From the NCBI RefSeq assembly GCF_001418015.1, contig NZ_LIQG01000032.1:1-64000 (forward strand): 64,000 nucleotides of DNA. The letters are read 5' to 3'. Origin of the DNA: Lacinutrix mariniflava (GTDB lineage Bacteria; Bacteroidota; Bacteroidia; Flavobacteriales; Flavobacteriaceae). Shown here one piece after another: positions 53,493 through 62,082 of the stretch. Numbering within the stretch: position 1 is the first letter of the stretch; every line of letters starts with the position of its first letter. The position numbers and the translations under genes are program-made. Below the pieces are notes generated by a model. It did not search any database. It was not told the DNA's origin and saw nothing but the letters and a program-made list of their open reading frames with translations.

Positions 53493-54824
53493 ATGGAAGA
53501 CATGCTCTTTTACGATAGATTGCAATTCGCATTTACTATCACTTTTCATTATATATTTCCACAATTAACCATGGGATTATCTTTATTGATAGTCTATTTT
53601 AAATGGAAATACCTTAGAAATAACCTTGAAAAATATAACAACGCTGCAAAATTTTTCATGAAAATTTTTGCTATCAATTTTACAATGGGCGTTGTAACAG
53701 GTATTCCTATGGAATTTCAGTTCGGTACTAATTGGGCTAAATTTTCTGAATTAACCGGTGGTATTATTGGCCAGACTCTAGCTATGGAAGGCATGTTCTC
53801 TTTCTTTTTAGAATCTTCTTTTTTAGCACTCTTTATTTTTGGTGAAAAACTAATGGGACAAAAACTACATTTTTTAACCGGATTTTTAGTCTTTTTAGGC
53901 TCTTGGGCAAGTGGATGGTTTATTCTAGCAACCAATGCTTGGATGCAACATCCAGTAGGTTACGAAATTTTAGACAATGGTAAATTTGTATTACAAAACT
54001 TTTCGGCATTATTTACAAACCCGTGGCTTTTGCCAGCTTTTCTGCATAACCAACTAGCCTCTGTTGTAACGTCTTCTTTTGTAGTAGCTAGTATAGGTGC
54101 TTTTTATGTTTTAAGAAATAAACAAACAGAATACGGACAATTATTTTTAAAAACCGGAGTTGTTTTTGGATTAGTTTCTAGTATTTTATTAGCTTTTCCG
54201 ACGGGAGATTGGAATGCTAAAAATGTAGCAAAGTACCAACCTGCATCTTTTGCAGCTATGGAAGGAATTTTTGAAACCGAGGACGCAGGAGCCGAAATTG
54301 TATTGGTTGGGCAGCCAAATATGGTAGAAAAGAAGCTTGATAATAAAATTGCTGTACCTAATGTATTAAGTTTTTTAACGCACCAAGAATGGGATAAACA
54401 AATTCCAGGAATGGATCAATTTAAAGAAGACGAATTACCAGACAATATTCCTGCGCTTTATTACTCCTATCATATTATGGTTGGTTTAGGCACTATATTT
54501 ATTGGCGTAATGGCACTAGCACTTTTCTTTTTATGGCGAAAAAAACTCTATAGTTCTAAAACGCTCCTATGGACTATTATGTTTTTGGTTCCGTTTCCAT
54601 ACATCGCCAATATTACTGGTTGGTATGTTGCAGAATTAGGTAGACAGCCTTATTTAGTTTATGGCTTATTAAGAACAAGCGACGGTATTTCTCCAACAGT
54701 TTCTTCTGGTAACACCTTATTTACATTACTTGGCTTTGTTGCTTTATACATGTTACTAGGCTTATTATTTTTAGTCTTGGTTGGTAAAACTATTAACCAA
54801 GGTCCTAAACCTCAAACACATTAA
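53493..54824 (+). CDS. cydA: cytochrome bd oxidase subunit I
   Basis: 443 residues with about nine membrane helices. Start MEDMLFYDRLQFAFTITFHY gives the first haem-ligand His; ATG 53502 (residue 4) is a possible alternative. The quinol-binding region and the conserved GRQPYLVYGLLRT at the end of the long loop are present. It oxidises menaquinol and reduces oxygen at low oxygen tension. cydB follows after 3 nt. A palindrome like a Crp/Fnr site lies upstream. Confidence 0.95.
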   Translation: MEDMLFYDRLQFAFTITFHYIFPQLTMGLSLLIVYFKWKYLRNNLEKYNNAAKFFMKIFAINFTMGVVTGIPMEFQFGTNWAKFSELTGGIIGQTLAMEGMFSFFLESSFLALFIFGEKLMGQKLHFLTGFLVFLGSWASGWFILATNAWMQHPVGYEILDNGKFVLQNFSALFTNPWLLPAFLHNQLASVVTSSFVVASIGAFYVLRNKQTEYGQLFLKTGVVFGLVSSILLAFPTGDWNAKNVAKYQPASFAAMEGIFETEDAGAEIVLVGQPNMVEKKLDNKIAVPNVLSFLTHQEWDKQIPGMDQFKEDELPDNIPALYYSYHIMVGLGTIFIGVMALALFFLWRKKLYSSKTLLWTIMFLVPFPYIANITGWYVAELGRQPYLVYGLLRTSDGISPTVSSGNTLFTLLGFVALYMLLGLLFLVLVGKTINQGPKPQTH

Positions 54825-54827
54825 ATC

Positions 54828-55901
54828 ATGGAAGTATTTTGGTACATAATAATCGCAACTGTTTTAGCCATGTTTTTTATTCTAGATGGCTACGATTTTG
54901 GAACAGGAATTATTCATTTATTCTTTGCCAAAAAAGAAGAAGACAAAGAAGTTATTGCAAAATCCGCAGGTTTGTTTTGGGATTCTAACGAAGTATGGCT
55001 AGTGGCTGCCGGAGGAATGCTATTTATGGCTTTCCCTACGTTTTATGCCTCCGTTTTTAGTGGTTTTTACCTGCCACTAATAATAGTATTGTGGCTAATT
55101 ATTTTTAGAGCTATTGGCTTAGAATTTAGAGGTCAGTTTCATTATCAAATGTGGAAAGATATTTGGGACAAATCCTTTGGAGTAGCAAGTTTATTATTAG
55201 CCTTATTTTTTGGTATTGCATTAGGCAACATTGTTAGAGGTGTAAATTTAGGTGGTGTAGAAAACGGAGTCTCTGTTTACGAAGGTCATTATTTTTTCCT
55301 ACCCTTATGGGATAGTACATTTAGTCCATTAAGCAAAACTCCTGGGATTATAGATTGGTTCACAATTATTATAGGCTTAATATCTGTTGTAACTTTAGCA
55401 ATACATGGTGCTAACTGGATTATATTAAAAACAAATTCCTCTATAAACAACAAACTTAAAGGTGTTATTTTTAAACTAAACATTGTTTTAGTTATACTCA
55501 CACTATTTTCTATAATTGTATGGCAGATAGTGAACCCAAATGCCTTAGATAATTTTATTAATAGACCTTATTTAATCATTTTTCCGATTATTTATATTAC
55601 TGGATTAGTTGGGTTGTTTTTTATTAAGAAACTTAAAAAAGATATTTATGGTTTTACCTTCTCAACCTTATTAGTGTTAGGTGGTATAACCTCCTCTTTG
55701 GCTTCATTATTTCCAGTAATTTTACCATCAATTAATAATATTAATGAGTCTTTAACTATATATAATACTTCGGCGTCAGAATATGGTTTATCGGTAGCCC
55801 TAAATTGGGGAATTATAGGTTTTATTCTTCTTTTTGTCTACATGATTATTCAAAAAAGATTAATGGGTGGAAAAGTAGATAAAATGGATTATGGACATTA
55901 G
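54828..55901 (+). CDS. cydB: cytochrome bd oxidase subunit II
   Basis: 357 residues with about eight hydrophobic helices, starting YIIIATVLAMFFILDGYDFG, the CydB signature with the conserved DGYDFG. SNEVWLVAAGGMLFMAFPTF follows. It forms the heterodimer with CydA in the inner membrane. The third gene begins 15 nt after its stop. Confidence 0.94.
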   Translation: MEVFWYIIIATVLAMFFILDGYDFGTGIIHLFFAKKEEDKEVIAKSAGLFWDSNEVWLVAAGGMLFMAFPTFYASVFSGFYLPLIIVLWLIIFRAIGLEFRGQFHYQMWKDIWDKSFGVASLLLALFFGIALGNIVRGVNLGGVENGVSVYEGHYFFLPLWDSTFSPLSKTPGIIDWFTIIIGLISVVTLAIHGANWIILKTNSSINNKLKGVIFKLNIVLVILTLFSIIVWQIVNPNALDNFINRPYLIIFPIIYITGLVGLFFIKKLKKDIYGFTFSTLLVLGGITSSLASLFPVILPSINNINESLTIYNTSASEYGLSVALNWGIIGFILLFVYMIIQKRLMGGKVDKMDYGH

Positions 55902-55916
55902 TAAAAAGATACTGTT

Positions 55917-56225
55917 ATGACAGATACTTTAATTTCTCTAATTAGCATTCTTATAGGTATAATTGGCTCTAATAGTGCTGGTTATATTCTAAAAAAATAT
56001 TCCTTTGGTTTAATCGGTAATACAATTGCTGGTGTTTTTGGGAGCATATTCTTAATTAAGACCTTAGGAAGGTTCGGTTTTAATCCGTTCTCTATAATGG
56101 CAGATGGAATGTTTCATGTTTGGCTATTTATTATCAATTGTATTGTCTCTCTTTTAGGAGGTGCTTTAGCTGTTATTCTTATAAAAAAGTTAAAGAATAA
56201 AATGAATAACAATAATAAAGTGTAA
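55917..56225 (+). CDS. small membrane protein downstream of cydAB
   Basis: 102 residues with three hydrophobic segments: LISILIGIIGSNSAGYIL, LIGNTIAGVFGSIFLIKTLG and VWLFIINCIVSLLGGALAVI, then a lysine-rich tail. Its position 15 nt after cydB suggests cotranscription, so it may help assembly of the oxidase, but small subunits of the CydX type are shorter and have one helix. Family not recognised. Confidence 0.65.
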   Translation: MTDTLISLISILIGIIGSNSAGYILKKYSFGLIGNTIAGVFGSIFLIKTLGRFGFNPFSIMADGMFHVWLFIINCIVSLLGGALAVILIKKLKNKMNNNNKV

Positions 56226-56272
56226 ATTTAAATTCTATTAGTTAACCTATTCTATTATATAAGACCTTAAAC

Positions 56273-56719
56273 TTGAAAGCACCAAATTCTGAAAACACCT
56301 ATATAGAAACCAACACCATTGAAGCTTCTGAAGAAGACTATCTCTACATTAAGCTTTCGCAAATACAAAATGCGGGTAACGGATTATATACTGCCATAAA
56401 TATTTATAAAAACGAAGTAATAACTATATTTAAAGGAGAAATTTTAAATGCTAAAGAAGCAGAAGAAAGGACGCAACAAAATAACGACAAGTATTTTATT
56501 AATCTATTAGATGGCACCATTTTGGACAGCATGCATATAGATTGTTTTGCAAAATATGCGAACGATACTAAAGGCTTAAGTGATAGTCCTTTTAAAAATA
56601 ATGCAAAAATAACTCTAGACGATGATAATAATGTTTGCATAAAAGCAACTAAAAAAATTAAATCTAGAGAAGAAATATTTTGTGGTTATGGTAAAGCGTA
56701 TTGGAAAAGGCATGGCTAA
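56273..56719 (+). CDS. SET-domain protein
   Basis: 148 residues with a TTG start at 56273 (MKAPNSENTYIETNTIEASE). A SET fold is seen: NAGNGLYTAINIYKNEVITI, IDCFAKYANDTKGLSDSPF and REEIFCGYGKAYWKRHG, with the final YG-x-x-YW motif. SET domains methylate lysines; in bacteria the targets are mostly unknown. The usual NH of the cofactor motif is ND here (YANDTKG). It stands between the cyd genes and a LacI gene and is transcribed on the cyd strand. Confidence 0.75.
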   Translation: MKAPNSENTYIETNTIEASEEDYLYIKLSQIQNAGNGLYTAINIYKNEVITIFKGEILNAKEAEERTQQNNDKYFINLLDGTILDSMHIDCFAKYANDTKGLSDSPFKNNAKITLDDDNNVCIKATKKIKSREEIFCGYGKAYWKRHG

Positions 56720-56834
56720 TAATTAACGAAAATATTAAGAGGTAAAAATAATTATAATGTAAATTTTACCTAAAGCTGCTCTATAAAATATATCTATTTA
56801 TTACAAATTATTGGCAATAACAACTCCTTATAGA

Positions 56835-57842
56835 CTAGAGAGTTGTTTCTCTTAAATTTAAAGAAAAATCTATTGTTCGAATAACCGTATCTGTAGGTTC
56901 TTTAGACTCTAAACGGTTCACTAATATTTGTACAGAAGCTTCGCCTATAGCATCACTATGTTGTGCCACTGTAGACAATTTAGGACTTGTAAAAGGCAAC
57001 ACATTATCATCACTAAAACCAATGATAGACATCTCTTTAGGAATAATGTAACCTTTCTTTTTAGCCGAATTTAAAGCAACAACACCAGATATATTGTCGA
57101 TTGCTACAATTCCATCTATTGTTTTATGAGTATTTAAAAATGCTTCAATTTCAGCTTCTAAACATGAAATTTTAGCTATTTTCATTTCAATTAAACTACT
57201 GTCATAATGTTTAGCATCTTCTATAGCTTTATAACAACCTTTAGCTCTAAGTTTTCCTACACTAAGTCCATCTATATTATTTATCAAAAGAATATTTTTC
57301 CGCCCTTCTTTTATAAGCTGCATTGTTGCATCATAAGCAACTTGAAAGTCATTCATAATAACTTTATCACAATCAATTTCATCTGCAACACGATCGAACA
57401 TTAGAATAGGAATTTTTTGGTCTAGAATATCCTTGAAATGATCGGTTTTCTTTTTAATTTGGGTTTCTTCAGCAATAGACATAATAAAACCGTCTACACT
57501 ACCATTAGCTAAAAGCTCAAGACTATTTGCTTCTTTTTCATATAACTCATTAGAGAGGCATGTAATTATATTATAACCTTGCTTTGCAGATTCCTTTTCA
57601 ATACCATATAGGACTTTAGCAAAATAGTGATTTAAGATATCTGGAATAATTACACCAATAGTTTTTGTCTTACTATTTTTAAGACTTAAAGCCACACGAT
57701 TAGGCTTATAATTATACATTTTAGCTGTTTCCTTAACGCGTGCTACTGTTGCTTCACCAATTTCATTACTTCCGTTTAAGGCTTTTGAAACTGTTGAGAT
57801 AGAAACATTTAGTTTTTCGGCTAATTCTTTTAGTGTAATCAT
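56835..57842 (-). CDS. LacI-family transcriptional regulator
   Basis: 335 residues from the ATG at 57840-57842 (MITLKELAEKLNVSISTVSK), nine residues shorter than the longest reading. The N-terminal HTH with hinge helix (ALSLKNSKTKTIGVIIPDIL) and the periplasmic-binding-protein-like ligand domain (about 60-330) are intact. It probably regulates a sugar or sugar-acid pathway; its only neighbour with such a function is the decayed SMP-30 gene just upstream. Confidence 0.9.
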   Translation of the reverse strand: MITLKELAEKLNVSISTVSKALNGSNEIGEATVARVKETAKMYNYKPNRVALSLKNSKTKTIGVIIPDILNHYFAKVLYGIEKESAKQGYNIITCLSNELYEKEANSLELLANGSVDGFIMSIAEETQIKKKTDHFKDILDQKIPILMFDRVADEIDCDKVIMNDFQVAYDATMQLIKEGRKNILLINNIDGLSVGKLRAKGCYKAIEDAKHYDSSLIEMKIAKISCLEAEIEAFLNTHKTIDGIVAIDNISGVVALNSAKKKGYIIPKEMSIIGFSDDNVLPFTSPKLSTVAQHSDAIGEASVQILVNRLESKEPTDTVIRTIDFSLNLRETTL

Positions 57843-57924
57843 ATTGCGTATGAATGATAAGTAGAACAAGATAGAAAATATACTTATTAAAGTATAATAG
57901 AATGCTTATTTCCTTTTAAAATGA

Positions 57925-58685
57925 AGTAAATTCTCAAGATTCCACGTTAAACACCATCAAATGCATATTTTGATACGTTATGCGCTCACACTTCTATTTT
58001 AGATAATAGTTTTCCTGTTTTAGGATATAAATCTTACTACACTATTACCATTCCATAAATCAACACAAAGCATATCTTCTTCCTCTATTGAAAAACCATC
58101 GCCAAATCCCATACTATTAGATATTTCTACTGCTACGCGTTCGTTACTTATTCTTGCATTACTATTATCGAAATCGAAAGCCTTAATTTTTCCTGTTAGT
58201 GTATCTATATAATACATGGTAGATTTATCTTTAGCCCAAACAATACCATTAAAAAGACTAATACCATCTAACCTTTATTTTACATTACCTGCTTTATCTA
58301 TTTTATATAAACTATCCTTGTTCTTTTTTTTGATTAAGATGCATAGAGCCAACCCAAAGATTTCCTAATGGATCGCATTTACCATCGTTAAATCTATTTT
58401 CTATAAGTTTTGATTCGACATTAGATAATACCGAAAAAATACTTGCTGTTAAATCTAATTTACAGACATCATGTTCTAATGCTACAACAACTTCTTCTTT
58501 TGTAAAAGGCTCTACCATAACAATCTACGATGGTGTTTGAAATGCAATTTTAGTTTTTGTTTTTGACTCCTAAATTAGGAAAGACTTTTCCTATAATATC
58601 AATCAAAAAAACTCATATATTTTATAATTCCAAAGTGCACCTTCCACAAGTGCCAGTCCAGCTCAATATTCCAATTTAGCAACAT
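57925..58685 (-). pseudogene. SMP-30/gluconolactonase remnant
   Basis: Parts in several frames rebuild an SMP-30/regucalcin-like enzyme: GLALVEGALWNYK near 58650, then ENRFNDGKCDPLGNLWVGSM at about 58340-58390, then RLDGISLFNGIVWAKDKSTM, the FDFDNSNARISNERVAVEIS to VDLWNGNSVVRF part and AHNVSKYAFDGV near 57960. It is broken by at least two frame changes (one in an A run near 58325) and several stops, including TAA before RLDG. The C-terminus is missing. It once probably hydrolysed a sugar lactone. The LacI gene downstream is intact. From 58686 to 58896 nothing is seen. Confidence 0.8.
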
Positions 58686-58896
58686 GAGGATTATTACTTA
58701 CTTATTTATTTAGTAGTCACTCTTTTTGAAGACTCTTGAGCTGCTAGTTTTCCGTTAAATTAAATACAAAGTCATAGTATTAGGTTACTAGCAACAATTA
58801 GGCGGTTTTAAGCACATAGCCCTCTATATTTAGAATTGATGGTAAAATATAGTGGGTTAAAAATAAAAAAAACAATACTATAAGTTAGAGCAAAAA

Positions 58897-58924
58897 AAAA
58901 CCTCAAGCATAAGCTTGAGGTTTT
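58897..58924 (-). terminator. terminator of the yajC operon
   Basis: CCTCAAGC (58901-58908)/GCTTGAGG (58913-58920) with AAAA/TTTT ends, 4-nt loop, and a long T run on the minus strand. It lies 21 nt after the yajC stop. Confidence 0.88.
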
Positions 58925-58944
58925 AAATATGTAATTAAATAGAA

Positions 58945-59238
58945 TTACTTTTTTATTTTTGCTGGTGCATTTAATGCTCTACTGCTTTCCATTGAAATGG
59001 CAGCACGATCGAACTTTAGCTTTCCAGACATAGTTTCTATAATGCAACTACTATCTTTTTCGTTAAGCTCTGCAATTTTACCATGCATACCGCTTTTAGT
59101 AATTACTTTATCTCCTCGTTTTAATTCTGAAGCGAACTTTTTTTCATTTTTAGCACGTTTCATCTGCGGTGCAATCATAAAGAAATACACTACAGCAAAC
59201 ATCGCTACTATAGGTAGCATACTCATAAGATCTCCCAT
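58945..59238 (-). CDS. yajC: preprotein translocase subunit YajC
   Basis: 97 residues: one N-terminal membrane helix (PIVAMFAVVYFFMIAPQMKR), then a small cytoplasmic domain with FASELKRGDKVITKSGMHGK, the YajC signature. It associates with SecDF in the translocase. Its start codon overlaps the stop of the DUF1573 gene by one base, and a terminator follows. Length is normal. Confidence 0.93.
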   Translation of the reverse strand: MGDLMSMLPIVAMFAVVYFFMIAPQMKRAKNEKKFASELKRGDKVITKSGMHGKIAELNEKDSSCIIETMSGKLKFDRAAISMESSRALNAPAKIKK

Positions 59239-59729
59239 TACTTAATAACTGGAGATAATGGAGTTGCTTTTGCTGGTGCGTTAGGATCTGGCTTAATAAA
59301 AGCAGAAATTTTAACAACTTCTCTACCTTTTTCTGTGTTAGCAGTTACTGTAATTGCTTTAGATATCTTGTTGTTTCCTTTACCATTAAATTTAACTGTA
59401 AACTTTCCTTCTGCTCCAGGAGCTAAAGGTTCTCTAGACCAATCTTTAGGAATAGTACAACCACAAGAACTCTTTACATCTGTAATTACTAATGGAGACT
59501 CTCCTGTATTTTTGTATGTAAATACTGTTTCAACTGGAGTACCGTTAATAATTTCACCAAAATCGTGCTCTGGTCTATCAAATTGAATTACAGGAAATTT
59601 AGATGCCGCTTGATCTCTTACTGCTGCTGCTGCAACCTTTGTATCGTCTACTGCGTTTGTTGCATCTTCTTTACATGAAGTTAATGCTATCATGCATAAT
59701 GCGCTGAATAATAATACTACTTTTTTCAT
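59238..59729 (-). CDS. DUF1573 lipoprotein
   Basis: 163 residues with lipobox LCMIALTSCKEDATN. The DUF1573 immunoglobulin-like domain is visible as FDRPEHDFGEIINGTPVETV, FTYKNTGESPLVITDVKSSC (continuing GCTIP) and PGAEGKFTVKFNGKGNN. Such proteins are common in Bacteroidota and have no known biochemical role. It lies between nusB and yajC on the same strand, 56 nt after nusB, and overlaps yajC by one base. Confidence 0.88.
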   Translation of the reverse strand: MKKVVLLFSALCMIALTSCKEDATNAVDDTKVAAAAVRDQAASKFPVIQFDRPEHDFGEIINGTPVETVFTYKNTGESPLVITDVKSSCGCTIPKDWSREPLAPGAEGKFTVKFNGKGNNKISKAITVTANTEKGREVVKISAFIKPDPNAPAKATPLSPVIK

Positions 59730-59785
59730 AATTTAATTTTTTAAATATTTTGGTATTTCAATGCAAAAATAAGAATATTTTTGAA

Positions 59786-60730
59786 CTACATCAAGCCACG
59801 ACCAATTTTATTTAGTTTTCCTTCAGTTTGATATTCTTTAACAAGTTTATCTAAAATACCGTTAATAAAAACGCTACTTTTTGGTGTTGAATATTCTTTA
59901 GAAACTTCTAAATATTCGTTAATAGTTACTTTTGTAGGTATCGATGGAAAACTTTGAATCTCACAAATTCCCATTTTAAGCAACATAAGATCTATACTTG
60001 CAATACGATCACTATCCCAATTGGTAGTTTTCTTAGAAATCTCTTCGGTTAAAGCAGTTTGATTTAACAACGTTTTTTTAAACAACTTAATTGCAAACTC
60101 TTTATCCTCTATATCCTTATACAATTTTGGTAAAAAATGAAACGCACTAGAATCTTTCTTAACTTTACGTAATAACTTAAGTATAGTCGTGTTAACGGTA
60201 GGCAAATCGTCTAACCAAGTTAAATGTTTGTCTTCTAAATAATTATAAAGTTTGTCGTTAGGTGCAACTATTTCTTTAAATACATCTACAATAAAATTAC
60301 GATCTGTATTAAAAGTTGTTGTTGTTGTTTCTAGATATTCTTTATAAATATCGCTAGCTAACAATTCTTTAAAAATAACATCTACGTACTCTGTATCAAG
60401 CTCCCAATTATTAATATGGTTCGCTTCAAATTTTGCCTGCAATTGCTCATTGTTTTTAAGCATTGCGAGTACTTCGTTATTTACAAATTTACGATTTGGA
60501 TTTTTTTCTTCCGCTGTAGCTAAATGCTTTTGCGTAGTTTTCTCTAAATGACTTTCGGCACGTTTTTGTACCTCTATCATTAAAGAGAGCATTAGTAAAT
60601 ATAGATTGTACATATTATCTATACTATTTAACAAAAATCTTTGATCTTTTGAAAAATCATCACTTTCACTACCACTAAAGGCATAAAGTACTTGCATTAC
60701 TTTTATTCTAATGTGTCTTCTACTTAGCAT
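59786..60730 (-). CDS. nusB: transcription antitermination factor NusB
   Basis: 314 residues from the ATG at 60728-60730 (MLSRRHIRIKVMQVLYAFSG); a longer frame to 60787 would add 19 residues of unlikely sequence. The usual NusB (about 140 residues) is the C-terminal half here (ASDIYKEYLE ... NEYLEVSKEYSTPKSSVFIN); the N-terminal ~170 residues are an extension typical for Bacteroidota. It joins NusE in the rrn antitermination complex. First gene of the nusB-DUF1573-yajC set. Confidence 0.88.
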   Translation of the reverse strand: MLSRRHIRIKVMQVLYAFSGSESDDFSKDQRFLLNSIDNMYNLYLLMLSLMIEVQKRAESHLEKTTQKHLATAEEKNPNRKFVNNEVLAMLKNNEQLQAKFEANHINNWELDTEYVDVIFKELLASDIYKEYLETTTTTFNTDRNFIVDVFKEIVAPNDKLYNYLEDKHLTWLDDLPTVNTTILKLLRKVKKDSSAFHFLPKLYKDIEDKEFAIKLFKKTLLNQTALTEEISKKTTNWDSDRIASIDLMLLKMGICEIQSFPSIPTKVTINEYLEVSKEYSTPKSSVFINGILDKLVKEYQTEGKLNKIGRGLM

Positions 60731-60831
60731 CTTTACAAAGAACTTAAAAAAATTAGAGCGAAAGTGATGGTCACTTTCGCTCTGCAAAAATAGTATATTT
60801 TATGAATACTAATACCAATTATTAATTAATA

Positions 60832-61938
60832 TTAATTGCTAGAATTTTCTTTTTTTCTTGCATCAATTCTTCCTTGTGCAATATTTAATGCTGCTTGATG
60901 TGTTGTAAGGTTATTTAAATCAGCATTATTTAATATTTCTAAAGTGGTATTATAGATATTTTCGGTTTTACGCATAATTTCAGTTTTGCCATAATTCTCT
61001 AATTCTGCGTAAACATTAATAATTCCGCCGGCATTAATTAAGAAATCTGGAGCATAAACAATACCATTACCTTGCAGTATTTTACCATGAATATTTTCGT
61101 TTTCCAATTGGTTGTTTGCAGCTCCTGCTATTATTTTTGCTCGTATTTTATTAACAGTTTGATCATTAATAGTCGCTCCTAATGCACAAGGTGCATAAAT
61201 ATCTACATCTTCAGAATAAATATCGTTTCCTCTATAAATTTGTGCTCCATATTTTGAGCTTACCTCGTTAAGGCGTTCTTCATTTATATCTGTAATAATA
61301 ACTTTTGCTCCTTCATTTGTTAAATGCTCTACAAGTGTTTCGCCAACATGTCCAATACCTTGAACGATTACGCTTCTATCTTCTAAAACATCCGTTCCAA
61401 ACTTATACTTTGCGGCAGCTTTCATTCCCATAAAAACACCATAAGCAGTAATTGGAGAAGGATTTCCTGCTCCTCCTTTACTTTCCGATATTCCTGTAAC
61501 ATAAGGTGTAACCTCACGAACTAGATCCATATCGCTCGTTTCCATACCTACATCCTCTGCAGTAATGTATTTTCCGCTTAAGGAATGAACAAATTCACCA
61601 AAACGCCTCATTAATTCTGGCGTTTTTTGGGTTTTAGCATCACCAATAATTACAGCTTTTCCGCCTCCAAGGTTTAATCCTGTAATGGCTGCTTTAAAAC
61701 TCATACCACGAGAGAGACGCAGGACATCGTTTAATGCTTCCCATTCGTTATTATATTGCCACATTCTTGTTCCTCCCAAGGCAGGACCTAATACAGTATT
61801 ATGTATACCAATTATTGCTTTTAATCCACTATCTTTGTCGTTGCAAAAAACTATTTGTTCGTGATTATCGAATGATAATTGTCCAAATACTGGATCGATT
61901 TTATGTAATTCGTTTGTGTTTAAAACTTCTGAAACCAT
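60832..61938 (-). CDS. Glu/Leu/Phe/Val dehydrogenase
   Basis: 368 residues, the length of leucine dehydrogenases. The catalytic Lys lies in GLNLGGGKAVIIGDAKTQKT, with TAEDVGMETSDMDLVRE, and the NAD-binding motif is SVIVQGIGHVGETLVEHL. It deaminates a branched-chain or related amino acid with NAD. Leucine dehydrogenase is the best guess, because the glycine-rich N-terminal region and the length fit it better than glutamate dehydrogenase. It is transcribed alone. Confidence 0.88.
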   Translation of the reverse strand: MVSEVLNTNELHKIDPVFGQLSFDNHEQIVFCNDKDSGLKAIIGIHNTVLGPALGGTRMWQYNNEWEALNDVLRLSRGMSFKAAITGLNLGGGKAVIIGDAKTQKTPELMRRFGEFVHSLSGKYITAEDVGMETSDMDLVREVTPYVTGISESKGGAGNPSPITAYGVFMGMKAAAKYKFGTDVLEDRSVIVQGIGHVGETLVEHLTNEGAKVIITDINEERLNEVSSKYGAQIYRGNDIYSEDVDIYAPCALGATINDQTVNKIRAKIIAGAANNQLENENIHGKILQGNGIVYAPDFLINAGGIINVYAELENYGKTEIMRKTENIYNTTLEILNNADLNNLTTHQAALNIAQGRIDARKKENSSN

Positions 61939-62082
61939 AGATTATTCGTTTAATTAATTTAGGTTACATTTTACAGATTCCATAAAATGAACACGCTAAA
62001 ATAACAAATATTGATATTATTGCAAAAATAAAGCGATTAAATTATGTATTTCATAATTGAACTTATAACACCAAAACTGTAA

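Noticed and set aside
53285-53518. 77-codon frame overlapping the cydA start
   Set aside because: It begins inside the attC-like element, is low-complexity in sense and overlaps cydA out of frame; not supported as a gene.
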